Both the position numbers and the translations under genes were made by a program. A DNA stretch of 64,000 bases from Asticcacaulis sp. AND118 (GTDB lineage: Bacteria; Pseudomonadota; Alphaproteobacteria; Caulobacterales; Caulobacteraceae). The notes beneath the pieces are model-generated. The model was not told where the DNA came from. It ran no database searches and saw only the letters and a list, made by a program, of their open reading frames with translations. This document shows positions 18,148-26,988 of the stretch, piece by piece. Positions within the stretch are counted from its first letter, which is position 1; each line of letters starts with the position of its first letter. The stretch spans positions 935,146-999,145 of the forward strand of contig NZ_CP084911.1 of the NCBI RefSeq assembly GCF_020535245.1, read 5' to 3'.

Positions 18148-20145
18148 TCATTTTACAGGAAGGTACTTTTCGAACCAGGCAACGACGCGCTGCAGGGCGT
18201 CGGCGGCATTTTCCTTCTTGCGAAACCCATGTCCCTCGGCCGGGTAGTATATGGCCTCGGTGACCGTTCCGTTGGCTTTGACGCGTTCAGCCACCTCTTC
18301 AGCCTGGTTCTTCGGTACGCGAGCGTCATTCTCGCCTTGGAGGGTGAGCAGAGGCGTCTTGATGTTCTTGGCGTAGGTCAGGGGCGAGGCGGCGTCGTAT
18401 AAAGCCTTATCCTTGACGGGATCGCCGAGAAGAGCGCGCTGATATTCGCGCAAGCCTGCGTCTCCATTTTCCCACATGGTGTACCAGTTGATGATCCCGA
18501 ACTGCTGTACGGCGGCGGCGAAGACGTCCGGATATTTGCCTATTGCCATAAGGGTCATGTAGCCGCCGTAGGAACCACCGGTAATGCCGATCTTCTTCGC
18601 ATCGACATATCCGGTGGCCTTGAGGAAATCGACGGCGGCCATCACATCTTTCAGATCGCCATTGCCGAGGTCCTTCTGATTGGCCAGCTGAAACGGCAGA
18701 CCATAGCCGGTGGAGCCACGGAAGTTGGGCTGAATGACGATATAGCCTCGCGAGGCGAGGGCCGTGGTGTATTTCGAGAAGTAGTCCTGCGACTGGCCCG
18801 TCGGTCCGCCGTGCGGCATGACAATGGCCGGGTTCGAGCCGTCGCGCTTGAGATTAAAGGGGAGAGTAAGGACCGCGCTAATCGGCGTGCCGTCGAAGCT
18901 CTTGTAATGGACGATGCTGTTTTTCGGCAGATTGACCGGATCGAGGCTGGCGATCGCCAGCCGCGTCACGCGCTTCGCCGGCTCTGCCCCGGTCAGATCG
19001 ATCGTCCAGTAGTCGAGCGGCGAATCTCCGGCGTCACGATTGACCAGAAGCTTACCCGTTATCGGATTAAAATTGCTTTGGGTCGACGTCGCCAGACCGA
19101 CAAAGCCCGGATCGATGCGCAGAGGTGTCTCAGTCAGGGTGGCCAGTTCGACGCGATCCAGCGTACTGCGGCCGTCGGCGTTATTAGAGACTACGAGGTA
19201 TTTCCCATCCGGAGAAAACTGCTGAGCCATCTGCTCCCAGGGCGTCGGCTTGAGGCGCTTCGTCTCACCCGTTTCGCGATTATAGATCAGCGCGTGGAAC
19301 TGCCCCGTCCCGGCATTGGTGGAAACCGCCAGCCATTTGCCGTCCGGCGACACGTCCGCCACATAGGTCGCCTCGCTATCCTTCGATGGAACGGCTTGAA
19401 CCGCCTTGCCCGTCGTCACCTCGATCAACCACGCCGTACCGGCAGAATCGTCCGAACGATTGCGATGAGCGACGATATGCCGGCCATCCGGCGTAAATCC
19501 GCTGACGAACCAGAACCAGTTACCGTCCTTTTCGTCGGTGAGGGTGCGCACCTTTTGCGTCGATAAGTCCATCACGGCGACGTTCGAGATGCTGCCGTCG
19601 CGCGGCCTCACAGAAAACGCCACCTGTTTACCGTCGGGCGACAATCGGGCACCGCGCTCGGTAATCTCCGGCGTATCGGTCAGGTTGACCACCTCGCCAC
19701 CCGTGATCGGTAAGGCGTAGAGATCGAAGATTTCCTTGCCGTCTATGTCTGACAGGAAATAGACCGTCGCCCCGTCCGGACTGATGAACAGGTTGCTCTG
19801 AGGGTTTTCGGACTCGCTGAGTTGCACCGGCGTCATCTCGCCTTCGCTCAGTCGCCAGATATTGATCCGACCCGCGATATTGGTCGCCATCACGATATGT
19901 TTGCCGTCCGGCGTCCAGATAGCTTCGGGGGCGGCGCGCACGGCCGTCAAGTCGCGTAGAGGGACGGCTTTTGCCCCCGGATTGGACACAGAGATTACAG
20001 ACTTCGGATCGGTGATGTCCCTGACCGGCGTAGCTACGGACTTAGCTTTCTGAGGCTTAGCGACCGCGACGGGGGCAAGTGCAAAGCCGGTTAGCAGCGC
20101 GGCAAGTGTGAAGGCATGAAGGCGCGCGGAAGGGCGAACGGGCAT
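18148..20145 (-). CDS. Secreted S9-family (prolyl oligopeptidase/DPP-type) peptidase
   Basis: The ATG at 20145 has GGAG 8 nt upstream and gives 665 aa. The longer frame would need a TTG start. A signal peptide (ending APVAVAKP) leads to an N-terminal beta-propeller with WD40-like PD40 blades (LSPDGKQVAFSVRP, DVSPDGKWLAVST, QFSPDGKYLVVSN). The C-terminal alpha/beta hydrolase domain has the serine nucleophile in GGSYGGYM near residue 530, the Asp in GENDARVPKNQAEEV and the His in EGHGFRKKE. Such enzymes cleave dipeptides or acyl-peptides in the periplasm. It is monocistronic. Confidence 0.93.
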   Translation of the reverse strand: MPVRPSARLHAFTLAALLTGFALAPVAVAKPQKAKSVATPVRDITDPKSVISVSNPGAKAVPLRDLTAVRAAPEAIWTPDGKHIVMATNIAGRINIWRLSEGEMTPVQLSESENPQSNLFISPDGATVYFLSDIDGKEIFDLYALPITGGEVVNLTDTPEITERGARLSPDGKQVAFSVRPRDGSISNVAVMDLSTQKVRTLTDEKDGNWFWFVSGFTPDGRHIVAHRNRSDDSAGTAWLIEVTTGKAVQAVPSKDSEATYVADVSPDGKWLAVSTNAGTGQFHALIYNRETGETKRLKPTPWEQMAQQFSPDGKYLVVSNNADGRSTLDRVELATLTETPLRIDPGFVGLATSTQSNFNPITGKLLVNRDAGDSPLDYWTIDLTGAEPAKRVTRLAIASLDPVNLPKNSIVHYKSFDGTPISAVLTLPFNLKRDGSNPAIVMPHGGPTGQSQDYFSKYTTALASRGYIVIQPNFRGSTGYGLPFQLANQKDLGNGDLKDVMAAVDFLKATGYVDAKKIGITGGSYGGYMTLMAIGKYPDVFAAAVQQFGIINWYTMWENGDAGLREYQRALLGDPVKDKALYDAASPLTYAKNIKTPLLTLQGENDARVPKNQAEEVAERVKANGTVTEAIYYPAEGHGFRKKENAADALQRVVAWFEKYLPVK

Positions 20146-20361
20146 AGGAGCTCCGAAGGAAGATTTCAAAATGAGGGGAAATCAAAACGCGAACGCAGAT
20201 ATTTGAATTATCATGATACAGTGGTCGCTATTGCGCAAGCGTGTAATTCATCGCTGAGCGCCGATCCAACTGACTGTGTGGAAGATGGCTTTGGCCTCTA
20301 GCTAGTCATGACCGAGGGTCTTGAAAAGACTCCACCACCAGTTCTCACTTTTGTTCGTGGA

Positions 20362-20410
20362 TGGCGCACCCGACAGGATTCGAACCTGTGACCTTTGCCT
20401 TCGGAGGGCA
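20362..20410 (-). other. Displaced 3' half of tRNA-Arg(CCG): outer att site of the element
   Basis: On the minus strand this carries an anticodon arm with CCG, a T-arm (ACAGG-TTCGAAT-CCTGT) and the acceptor 3' strand ending CGGGTGCGCCA. The D-arm and 5' acceptor strand are absent. The T-arm stem differs from that of the intact gene at 35738-35814, but the 21 bp covering the anticodon arm (20390-20410) are identical. This is the original chromosomal 3' half left outside the integrated element. Confidence 0.8.
20390..20410. repeat. 21-bp direct repeat, left att core
   Basis: The 21 bp here are identical to 35766-35786. They cover the anticodon arm of tRNA-Arg and bound a segment of 15,376 bp that begins with an integrase. 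Strand exchange by tRNA-targeting tyrosine integrases commonly occurs in the anticodon region. Confidence 0.82.
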
Positions 20411-20499
20411 GGGGTTTAGTGATTTCCCGAGTTTACTGAAGATGGATTGAGGTGGATATTTTCTTTGTGAGTTAAGGGGTTTGCGTCTTTCGGCAAATC

Positions 20500-20557
20500 C
20501 GGGTAATCTCGGGAAATTACCCGTTTTGACCCGATTTTGCTTACCCCTTGCTTACCC
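20500..20557. promoter_or_regulatory. Integrase arm-type sites and inverted repeat, left end
   Basis: CGGGTAA (20500-20506) and TTACCCG (20517-20523) form an inverted repeat. A 22-bp block with two GCTTACCC units spaced 11 bp apart runs from 20536 to 20557. The same 22 bp recur at 35669-35690, close to the other att core. Repeats on both ends, a short way inside the core sites, match the arm sites bound by the N-terminal domain of tyrosine integrases. Confidence 0.6.
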
Positions 20558-20580
20558 GAAGGGGCGCATGTGAGTCCACT

Positions 20581-21837
20581 ATGCCCAAGCTGTCCGAGTT
20601 CAAGATCACCAAGGAAGCCGTTGATGCGCTGCCTGCCACAGACGCTGTCTATTTCGACAGCGAGTTGAAGGGCTTCGGGCTTCGAGTGAAGAACGGTCGC
20701 AAAACCTACATCATCCAGTACCGGAACAGGGATGGCCGGTCTTGTCGCCTGACCCTTGGTCAGCATGGTGCGTTGACACCGAAGGAGGCCCGCGTAGAGG
20801 CTAGAAAACACCTCGGACAGGTGGCTACTGGTTCAGATCCGGTTCAGGAGGCCAGGCAAAGAAAACTGGCCGAGACTGTCGAGGAGTTGTGTGTCTCCTA
20901 CATGATCGCAGTTCGGAACGGCTTGATCCTGGGCAAAGGGGGCAAGCCGAAGAAGGCCAGCACGATCTACACCGATGAAGGCCGGATCAAACGCCACATC
21001 GTTCCTCTGCTGGGCAAGCGCAAGGTCCGCGACGTCACTACGCCGGACATCAATAAGTTTCTACGCGATGTCATGGCCGGAAAGACGGCTGACGATGTGA
21101 AGACCGGGCCGCACGGACGTGCTATTGTTGAGGGTGGCGCCGGCACTGCTGCGCGCACCGTCGGCCTATTGGGAGGCATCTTCTCCTTCGCGGTTTCCGA
21201 GGGCATCATCGACCGGAACCCGTGCCAGGGAGTGAAGCGGCCGGCAGATAAGAAAGCCAAGGTCAGATTGACGCCCGACCACTACAAGGCCTTTGGTGCC
21301 GCGCTGCGGAAGTCGGACGAAGATGGGGAGTTCTGGCAGGTCACGACGGCTCTGCGGGCCATTGCGCTGTCCGGATGTCGCTATACGGAGATAACTAAGC
21401 TACAACCCCGCGAACTCGACGCAGAGGGGCACGCACTTCGCCTTCAGGACACCAAGACCGGTGAGAGCGTCCGCCCCCTCGGTCAGGCCGCAATAGACGT
21501 CCTGAAGCCGCGCGTCGGCAACACACACTATGTCATCTATGGCGTGAAAAGCCCTGAAGGTCCATATTCCGGTCTCCCCAAGGCCCTGAAGCGCGTCCTC
21601 AAGAACCTGCCTCCTCATTCGAAGAAGGACTTCCCACCTTTGACGTTGAAGGGGCTGCGTCACTCCTACGCCTCGGTGGCGGGCGATCTCGGCTATTCTG
21701 AAATTACCATCGCCGCCCTCATCGGGCACTCATCGGCGAGCGTGACGGGCCGGTATATCCATCATCTCGACGCAACTCTGATTGCAGCGGCCGATACGGT
21801 CTCAGCTTCCATCTGGAATTTCATGGAGCCGGCATGA
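20581..21837 (+). CDS. int: Tyrosine recombinase/integrase of the 15.4-kb element
   Basis: The protein is 418 aa from the ATG at 20581. The N-terminal 90 residues match the arm-binding DUF4102-type domain (ELKGFGLRVKNGRKTYIIQYR), followed by a core-binding SAM-like domain. The catalytic domain shows Arg in ALSGCRYTEITKL, then TLKGLRHSYAS, LIGHSSASVTGRYIHH with the second His, and Tyr in RYIHH as nucleophile. In the HxxR box the first His appears as Lys (LKGLR). It sits 171 bp from the att core, as expected for a tRNA-inserted island. Confidence 0.95.
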   Translation: MPKLSEFKITKEAVDALPATDAVYFDSELKGFGLRVKNGRKTYIIQYRNRDGRSCRLTLGQHGALTPKEARVEARKHLGQVATGSDPVQEARQRKLAETVEELCVSYMIAVRNGLILGKGGKPKKASTIYTDEGRIKRHIVPLLGKRKVRDVTTPDINKFLRDVMAGKTADDVKTGPHGRAIVEGGAGTAARTVGLLGGIFSFAVSEGIIDRNPCQGVKRPADKKAKVRLTPDHYKAFGAALRKSDEDGEFWQVTTALRAIALSGCRYTEITKLQPRELDAEGHALRLQDTKTGESVRPLGQAAIDVLKPRVGNTHYVIYGVKSPEGPYSGLPKALKRVLKNLPPHSKKDFPPLTLKGLRHSYASVAGDLGYSEITIAALIGHSSASVTGRYIHHLDATLIAAADTVSASIWNFMEPA

Positions 21838-22739
21838 CGGATAAGCAAGAGCAAGTGATTCTGCGGCTGGTCTCTGGAATTTCCGACACTTTTTCAGCCG
21901 AAGATGCGCCGGTCATAACAACACCCGATCTAAGCGCACCAGAAAACGGAGAGTATGTGAATTTGGACTCACCCAACCCTCGATTCAGGGTGGATGGACC
22001 CATGACAAATGAACAGTTTGAAGCGTTGCGTAGGCACATAGAAGCTGACAATCCTCGCTTTGAAGACGTCTTGCAGTTCCCAATACTGGACAATATTATC
22101 AAGTGGCTCGCAGAGTGTGGACTGCCAGAGACGCTGTTTTATATTGCGGGGGATGACGGAATAGTCCCGTGCACGACACCCGATTTGATTTCAGCATTCA
22201 ATGAAACTCCTCCTCATCGGAGGATTTTTGCGCATCATCTCTTGAACACTGAATTATCAAGTGGTTCAACTACCAAGCAAAATCATTTGAAAGAGGTAAT
22301 AGTCGCCTTTCTTGCCGTACAAGGGCAGCTGGGAAAAGCGACGTATTCAAACGGTGAGGCGATGGCTTTGTGCATGGAAGTCGCAAGCTTGATTTCCACA
22401 TGGCGCCGAATGCAGATGTCAACCAAAGCTGATGTCACTTCGACAGTGCTAACCGGTAAAAGGTCAAAACAAGCCACTCATTCAGGTGGTGTAAAACGCG
22501 GCAATCAGAAGCGTGAAGAAGCCGAGATGTGGACGGATCGTGCCCTTCCTCTGGCAATCGAAATTAGAACCAGCCAGCCGCACATTTCGCAAAAGGACCT
22601 AGCTGGTAGCATCGTCGCGAACTGGAAAGGTGCCAAAAGCGTCTTACCTAACCAGGAACGTATAGCTCAATGGATTAGGGCCCAAGAGAGGGCCAGTGAC
22701 CCAACGAAGCGCATACCGCCGAAGCAGAAACGAAATTAA
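21834..22739 (+). CDS. Hypothetical protein coupled to the integrase
   Basis: This 301-aa protein overlaps the integrase stop by 4 bp (ATGA), so it is translated with it. It is hydrophilic and lacks membrane segments or a signal peptide. The C-terminal region (HISQKDLAGSIVANWKGAK, then NQERIAQWIRAQ) looks like a helix-turn-helix that could bind DNA. No family is recognised. The coupling suggests a role in element mobility or control. Confidence 0.6.
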   Translation: MTDKQEQVILRLVSGISDTFSAEDAPVITTPDLSAPENGEYVNLDSPNPRFRVDGPMTNEQFEALRRHIEADNPRFEDVLQFPILDNIIKWLAECGLPETLFYIAGDDGIVPCTTPDLISAFNETPPHRRIFAHHLLNTELSSGSTTKQNHLKEVIVAFLAVQGQLGKATYSNGEAMALCMEVASLISTWRRMQMSTKADVTSTVLTGKRSKQATHSGGVKRGNQKREEAEMWTDRALPLAIEIRTSQPHISQKDLAGSIVANWKGAKSVLPNQERIAQWIRAQERASDPTKRIPPKQKRN

Positions 22740-22749
22740 CTAGCTAACG

Positions 22750-22768
22750 GTTTTCCAATTGGGAAAAC
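22750..22768. promoter_or_regulatory. Inverted repeat before the AlpA-like gene
   Basis: GTTTTCC and GGAAAAC form a 7-bp inverted repeat with a 5-nt centre, 44 bp before the small regulator at 22812. There is no T run, so an operator is more likely than a terminator. Confidence 0.35.
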
Positions 22769-22811
22769 TTGGGATTATTAGAGGGGTCGTCTTCAACTTG
22801 GAGCGACCACT

Positions 22812-23057
22812 ATGAGCGCCAACATATTGAAAAATAGGCCACTTCGCCGTGACGAAGCAAGCCGATATCTTCACGAAGCATATGGCATAACGCGATCACC
22901 GCGAACGCTGGCAAAATACGCTACGATTGGCGGCGGGCCTCGTTTCCGCCATGCCGGCCGCTTCCCCTTGTACGACATTCCCGAATTGGATGCGTGGGCT
23001 TCAAGCCTGATGTCGGGCCTCAAATCATCCACCAGCGATGTCGGGGAGGCTGCGTAA
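22812..23057 (+). CDS. AlpA/excisionase-like small DNA-binding protein
   Basis: This 81-aa protein has a winged-helix motif of the MerR/Xis/AlpA type (LRRDEASRYLHEAYGITRSPRTLAKYATIGGGPRFRHAGRF, written here in part), ending in LYDIPELDAWASSLM. The YxxxELDxW ending is typical of helix-turn-helix domains that recognise att or promoter DNA in integrative elements. It probably acts as recombination directionality factor or regulator for the integrase. Confidence 0.78.
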   Translation: MSANILKNRPLRRDEASRYLHEAYGITRSPRTLAKYATIGGGPRFRHAGRFPLYDIPELDAWASSLMSGLKSSTSDVGEAA

Positions 23058-23061
23058 CAAC

Positions 23062-23334
23062 ATGACCTCCAAACACGAAACCCGCCACGCGGGCGACGTG
23101 ACGGGCTCGAAACTTGGTGTTCAGCTTGCCGGCCAGAACAGCGGAGACAATAGCCCCAACGTCACTTTTGTTCAAGGTCTGATTGACCTCCGCCAATTTC
23201 ACGAGCGCAAGGCTCGTGTGCTGTTCCGAATGGCCGGCGCTGCTGAGACCGCCGAGGATCGTCGCGTTATCACCGGTCAGGCTCAGGTTCACCTCGCCGC
23301 CGCCCGCACCGTGGCGATTGGAGGTGCATTCTAA
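23062..23334 (+). CDS. Small hypothetical protein of the element
   Basis: The start at 23062 follows GGGGAGG closely, and the product is 90 aa. It contains ITGQAQVHLAAARTVAIGGAF and a basic N-terminus with no clear fold. Its stop overlaps the next start (TAATG), so it is translated with the DnaB-like gene. The function is unknown. Confidence 0.55.
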   Translation: MTSKHETRHAGDVTGSKLGVQLAGQNSGDNSPNVTFVQGLIDLRQFHERKARVLFRMAGAAETAEDRRVITGQAQVHLAAARTVAIGGAF

Positions 23335-24011
23335 TGGATGCGCCTACCGAATTTCAATCCATCGAGCCAGTCTATGACGCCGTTTACGGCCTCATGGGCT
23401 TGGCCATGATGTGGCCCGGTGATGTGATCCCGCGCTATGCCGATATGTCGCCGGAGCTGTTTCCCGATGCCCTGACTGCGGCAATGTGGCAGGCAATCAT
23501 TGACGCTCACAAAGCCGGTCACCGGCCCGCGCCGCCGCTCATTGCGCAGCGAATGTCCGGCAGCCCGGATTTCGCCGCATTGGGTGGCGCCGGCTTCCTG
23601 ATCACCCTCATCGACCGGGCCACTGCGCCGGACCACGCTGAGACCTATGCTGAGGTCGTAACGCGGGGGTGGCAAGGGCGCCGACTGTCCACATTGATTG
23701 CCTCTGTGGGCGATGTCACTGCTGATCCTTTGAAGGCGTTGCAAAACATTAAGTTTGAAGTCGAAGCAATTGAACGGCATGGGAATTATATAGGTCGCGG
23801 AATTGACCTGATCTCTGCCGCCACGGCTTATCTGGATGAATTGGACAGCGGGCGAACGCGCGGCCTGATGACCGGCCTGACCTGCATCGATCGTCGGTTG
23901 GGTGGGCTGAAACCAGGCGCTCTTGTCGTGCTCGCTGGTCGGCCTTCAATTGGCAAGACAGCCCTTGCCAGGAATGTGCTTCACGGTGCGGCCGTGCGGA
24001 CGTATTGCTGA
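23334..24011 (+). pseudogene. DnaB-like replicative helicase, truncated after Walker A
   Basis: This 225-aa product has the DnaB N-terminal helical domain (FPDALTAAMWQAIIDAHKAG, then FLITLIDRATAPDHAETYAE) and the linker. The start of the RecA-like ATPase (LTCIDRRLGGLKPGALVVLAG) ends in Walker A (GRPSIGKTALARN), and 11 residues later the frame stops. A full DnaB has about 450-500 aa, so Walker B, H4 and the C-terminal motor are missing. No remnants are seen downstream. GGAGGTG 6 nt before the ATG gives it a strong ribosome site. It either is dead or serves as a helicase-binding decoy. Confidence 0.75.
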
Positions 24012-24433
24012 CTAGCCGCGGGCGGGAACTTCTTCGTCTGGTGGGATAAAAGGACATTCGGAAACCGCCCTATCCCCTGCGAAATAACGCGGTTTATCGG
24101 GATCAGGCTCGATGGCCCCGACGCTGTTAATACAGCGAGAAAACAGCGTGGAGGGGATAGGCGTCGTAACTGATAATACGGTTGGAAGACGGTTGTAGTC
24201 ATCCCGGCGCCAATATCCTGTAGACGAGATTGCGGCATTTTATAATCCCAGGACAATGCTCGTGTCAGAACCAGTTAACTCGCTTCATTCTGGAAACCCG
24301 TCGACTCGTAAAGTGATCGCTCATGTTCCCACAGCAGTAGACTGATTTTTGCGTATGGTGGCTGCGAAAGAACTCTGAAATTTGCGTTCACCCCGCTTCC
24401 TGCTAAACCGGAGCGATAGCGGGAGGGTTTGCA
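24012..24433. other. Intergenic gap of 422 bp
   Basis: No credible gene is found. Two short minus-strand frames overlap the neighbouring genes and have no ribosome site or recognisable domain. The left edge coincides with the break in the DnaB-like gene, so a deletion or insertion junction lies near 23995. Confidence 0.5.
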
Positions 24434-25450
24434 GTGATTCCAAAAAAGCGGCAGCGTCGTATCTATCAGTGGAAGGTAGAGTTTCGCGCGTTTCCCAGCG
24501 AAGCGGCAAAGAGCGGTAAGACGACCAGCTTGGACGAGTACGTCGGCGTTCTGGAGGCAGAACTCGGCCGAGGTCGGGCGCGTTGGTACCTCGGGTCAGA
24601 AAGCAAGCCTCTCGATGTCGGCGATGCATCGCAGGATGAAAAAAATCAGATATACATCGCTGAAATTCGGCGCGAAAATCCGAAGGGCTACATAGCTATT
24701 CTCTTTAATAGAGGAGACCCCAGCGCTAGCAATCCGGTATTCCTAAATCCTGTCTCCAACCAAACACGGGAATCAAAGGCGGACCCCGCTGAGAGCCTTG
24801 GGTGGTCTGCGCACTTACTTATCGCTACCACCCAAACCGATGGGAAGCACAAAGCCTGCCTTGAGCAGATGCACCATGTGCCCAGTGATCTGCTGATGAA
24901 TGCGCTAGATAGGATTGTCACGCGAGCGTTGGAGAACAACCCGCACTACACGTATGAAAAGACAATAAGTAAGAAGATAGAGCATAGAGACTACAGGCCG
25001 CGTATGGACGTATATAAGGTTCCATCGGTAGATTTGCTTCAGGACATTAAAGATGGAACGTTAAGCAAGATTAGTCTTGTGAAGAAAATACCAAAATACC
25101 AAGGTCCGGGTGCTGAGGACATGATCAAGAGGCAGAATCAGCAAGTAGTAATTTCTGTGTCCCCTGAGAAAGATAAGGGGAAAGTGCAGGCTCTGGTTAA
25201 TGGAATTATAAATTACGCTAAGCAAAATGAATTTGAATCAATCCACTTTAAGGTGGATGATCTGCCCGGTGGAGGAACTGGAACGCCGTCAATAAACGTA
25301 GATTCGGGCAATGCTTTCGATCAGCTTTACGTTCGATCCCTTGTAATTGATGGCTTTACAAACGATTTGCTGCAATGCTACACCGAAATTTGCGACCCAA
25401 TCGTCGACAGAATGGTTGCGATCATCGAGAACGCCGGAAAATGGAAGTGA
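24434..25450 (+). CDS. Uncharacterised soluble protein of a two-gene cassette
   Basis: This 338-aa cytoplasmic protein has no signal or membrane segment. The N-terminal part (YQWKVEFRAFPSEAAK, SLDEYVGVLEAELG) alternates strands and helices. The middle has GWSAHLLIATTQTDGKHKAC and LEQMHHVPSDLLMNALDRIV. The C-terminal third (VVISVSPEKDKGKVQALVNG) may be a separate domain. A membrane-protein gene starts 1 nt after its stop. The order, codon use and position in the cargo zone of an integrated element resemble two-component defence cassettes, but no known system matches. I cannot name the family. Confidence 0.6.
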   Translation: MIPKKRQRRIYQWKVEFRAFPSEAAKSGKTTSLDEYVGVLEAELGRGRARWYLGSESKPLDVGDASQDEKNQIYIAEIRRENPKGYIAILFNRGDPSASNPVFLNPVSNQTRESKADPAESLGWSAHLLIATTQTDGKHKACLEQMHHVPSDLLMNALDRIVTRALENNPHYTYEKTISKKIEHRDYRPRMDVYKVPSVDLLQDIKDGTLSKISLVKKIPKYQGPGAEDMIKRQNQQVVISVSPEKDKGKVQALVNGIINYAKQNEFESIHFKVDDLPGGGTGTPSINVDSGNAFDQLYVRSLVIDGFTNDLLQCYTEICDPIVDRMVAIIENAGKWK

Positions 25451-25451
25451 C

Positions 25452-26078
25452 ATGTGGTTCATCAGCCAAATCCTCGTTCCGTGCAAATATCTCGCGATAA
25501 AAGAGGGGCGAGGACTATTTGAATCTAAAGCAGTCTACGACTTCATACTCCCCTTGGCCGCTACTGCGGTAACCGGGGGGTTCACGTCGTACATTGGTCA
25601 GAAGCTTGCTATCCATGCACATCCCGGCTTAGCGGGCAGCTTATCGGATTTGCTCGCGCTTTTGATTGCGTTTTATATGGCGGCGCTCGCTGCGGTCGCC
25701 ACTTTCACGCGCGAAGGGATCGATAATCCCCTGCCCGGAGAGGGGGCAGAGATAAAGAGGTGGAACAACGACGCCAGTGAAAAGCGCTGGACCCCACTTA
25801 CATATCGGCAGTTTATTTCATACTTGTTTGGTTATTTATCGTTCGGCTCCCTTGTAGCCTTTGGATTGCTGCTCTTTCTTACGAAAGGCTGGCCTTATAT
25901 CGAGAAGAAGGTTTCAACGGTATATAAGGTAGATGCGGTTTGGTTTGCGACCGCGGACGCCACATGGTTCCTTCTGATCTCATTTCTTTTATGGCAACTA
26001 ATCTTCATATCGTGCCTTGGCATTTATTTCCTCGCTGAGCGAATGCAAAATCTTTCCCCGCAAAACCCCGAAACCTAG
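25452..26078 (+). CDS. Membrane partner of the two-gene cassette (about 4 TM)
   Basis: The start at 25452 lies 1 nt after the previous stop and gives 208 aa. Predicted helices are FILPLAATAVTGGFTSYIG, LSDLLALLIAFYMAALAAVA, LFGYLSFGSLVAFGLLLFL and WFLLISFLLWQLIFISCLGI. The loop after helix 2 carries charged residues (FTREGIDNPLPGEGAEIKRW). A soluble sensor plus a multi-TM effector is a recurrent design of abortive-infection systems. That role is an inference from layout only. Confidence 0.6.
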   Translation: MWFISQILVPCKYLAIKEGRGLFESKAVYDFILPLAATAVTGGFTSYIGQKLAIHAHPGLAGSLSDLLALLIAFYMAALAAVATFTREGIDNPLPGEGAEIKRWNNDASEKRWTPLTYRQFISYLFGYLSFGSLVAFGLLLFLTKGWPYIEKKVSTVYKVDAVWFATADATWFLLISFLLWQLIFISCLGIYFLAERMQNLSPQNPET

Positions 26079-26241
26079 TCACTATTTGCGAACGTGCCTC
26101 CGCTGGCAGCGGTGTTGGCCGTTATCGCCGCAGTTCCGATTTTGGATGATGTGGTGCGAGCGTGACGTGATGCCAACAAGATGAAATTTGGATGGTGAAA
26201 ATGCGCTGTGCCAGAGGATATGTCTTACTGCGAGGTAGGCT

Positions 26242-26973
26242 TCAGCCCGCAGGGAAGACAATCTCCACGTTCGTTTGCCCATAACTTTGCACATATGGCC
26301 CACATTGCTGAAGTGCCAGAAGTGCGCGTTTTCCAGATGCAGAGATGAGTGGTTCGGATATCGCTCCGTCCTGTTGGTTAAGTAGTATAGGCGGCCCGCT
26401 GACATTTCCCATAGCCGAAAAACTGACCTTGAGTGTGACCGGCAGGGCTTCGCCACCGAGCTTAAGCCAACACGGCTCAATTACTTTCCATAGGTCCGAT
26501 CGAGCTTGCACACTTCCATCCGACTTGCCGGGCAGGCTGCTTAGAGAGGTTTGCCTTACTTCTGAATCTCCTCGTGGGGCGATGAGAGGAGGGGCGGAAT
26601 TTCCGGCTGATGCGATAGCCTCTTTAGGCGCGCTTGCGACTGACTTATCGATTTCCGCTACTTGAGAAGCCTCTGTGGTAGTCGTCTGAATGTCTGGCGC
26701 CTGTTGCCTTACATCCAGGGAGGCGTGCGAGGTTCTTGTGGTATCGGGTGCGACCTGAAGAACCTCGATAACCATGCCCTCTGCCGTTCCGCGTGAAGAC
26801 GCAAGCGTATAGCTTGAGGACAAACTGGATGTTCCGCCAAGCTGGCCGTGTTCTGCCCAGGATAAAAAGAAGAGCATGTGAAATGCCGTAGATAGACAGA
26901 GCACAGCAACACCTGTGCGGTGCTTGCCCAGGGTGTTAAAGCAATAGCGGGTAGTGTTTACGATTGAGAGCAT
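26242..26973 (-). CDS. TonB-like protein with C-terminal transducer domain
   Basis: This 243-aa protein has one N-terminal membrane helix (TGVAVLCLSTAFHMLFFLSWA), a long low-complexity periplasmic linker, and a C-terminal domain of about 90 residues. That domain starts with DLWKVIEPCWLKLGGEALPVTLKVSFSAMG, written here in part, and ends RALLALQQCGPYVQSYGQTNVEIVFP, again in part. The CW, basic, beta-strand and paired-Cys layout resembles TonB/TolA-type C-terminal domains. It is adjacent to the YD-repeat genes and divergent from the Rhs gene. It may span the envelope to help export or uptake of the Rhs product, which is speculative. Confidence 0.62.
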   Translation of the reverse strand: MLSIVNTTRYCFNTLGKHRTGVAVLCLSTAFHMLFFLSWAEHGQLGGTSSLSSSYTLASSRGTAEGMVIEVLQVAPDTTRTSHASLDVRQQAPDIQTTTTEASQVAEIDKSVASAPKEAIASAGNSAPPLIAPRGDSEVRQTSLSSLPGKSDGSVQARSDLWKVIEPCWLKLGGEALPVTLKVSFSAMGNVSGPPILLNQQDGAISEPLISASGKRALLALQQCGPYVQSYGQTNVEIVFPAG

Positions 26974-26988
26974 GGGTGCGTTCAGACC

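Noticed and set aside
24434..26078. Kiwa-type defence assignment for the two-gene cassette
   Set aside because: Sizes are similar but gene order is reversed and no DUF4868 features are recognisable.
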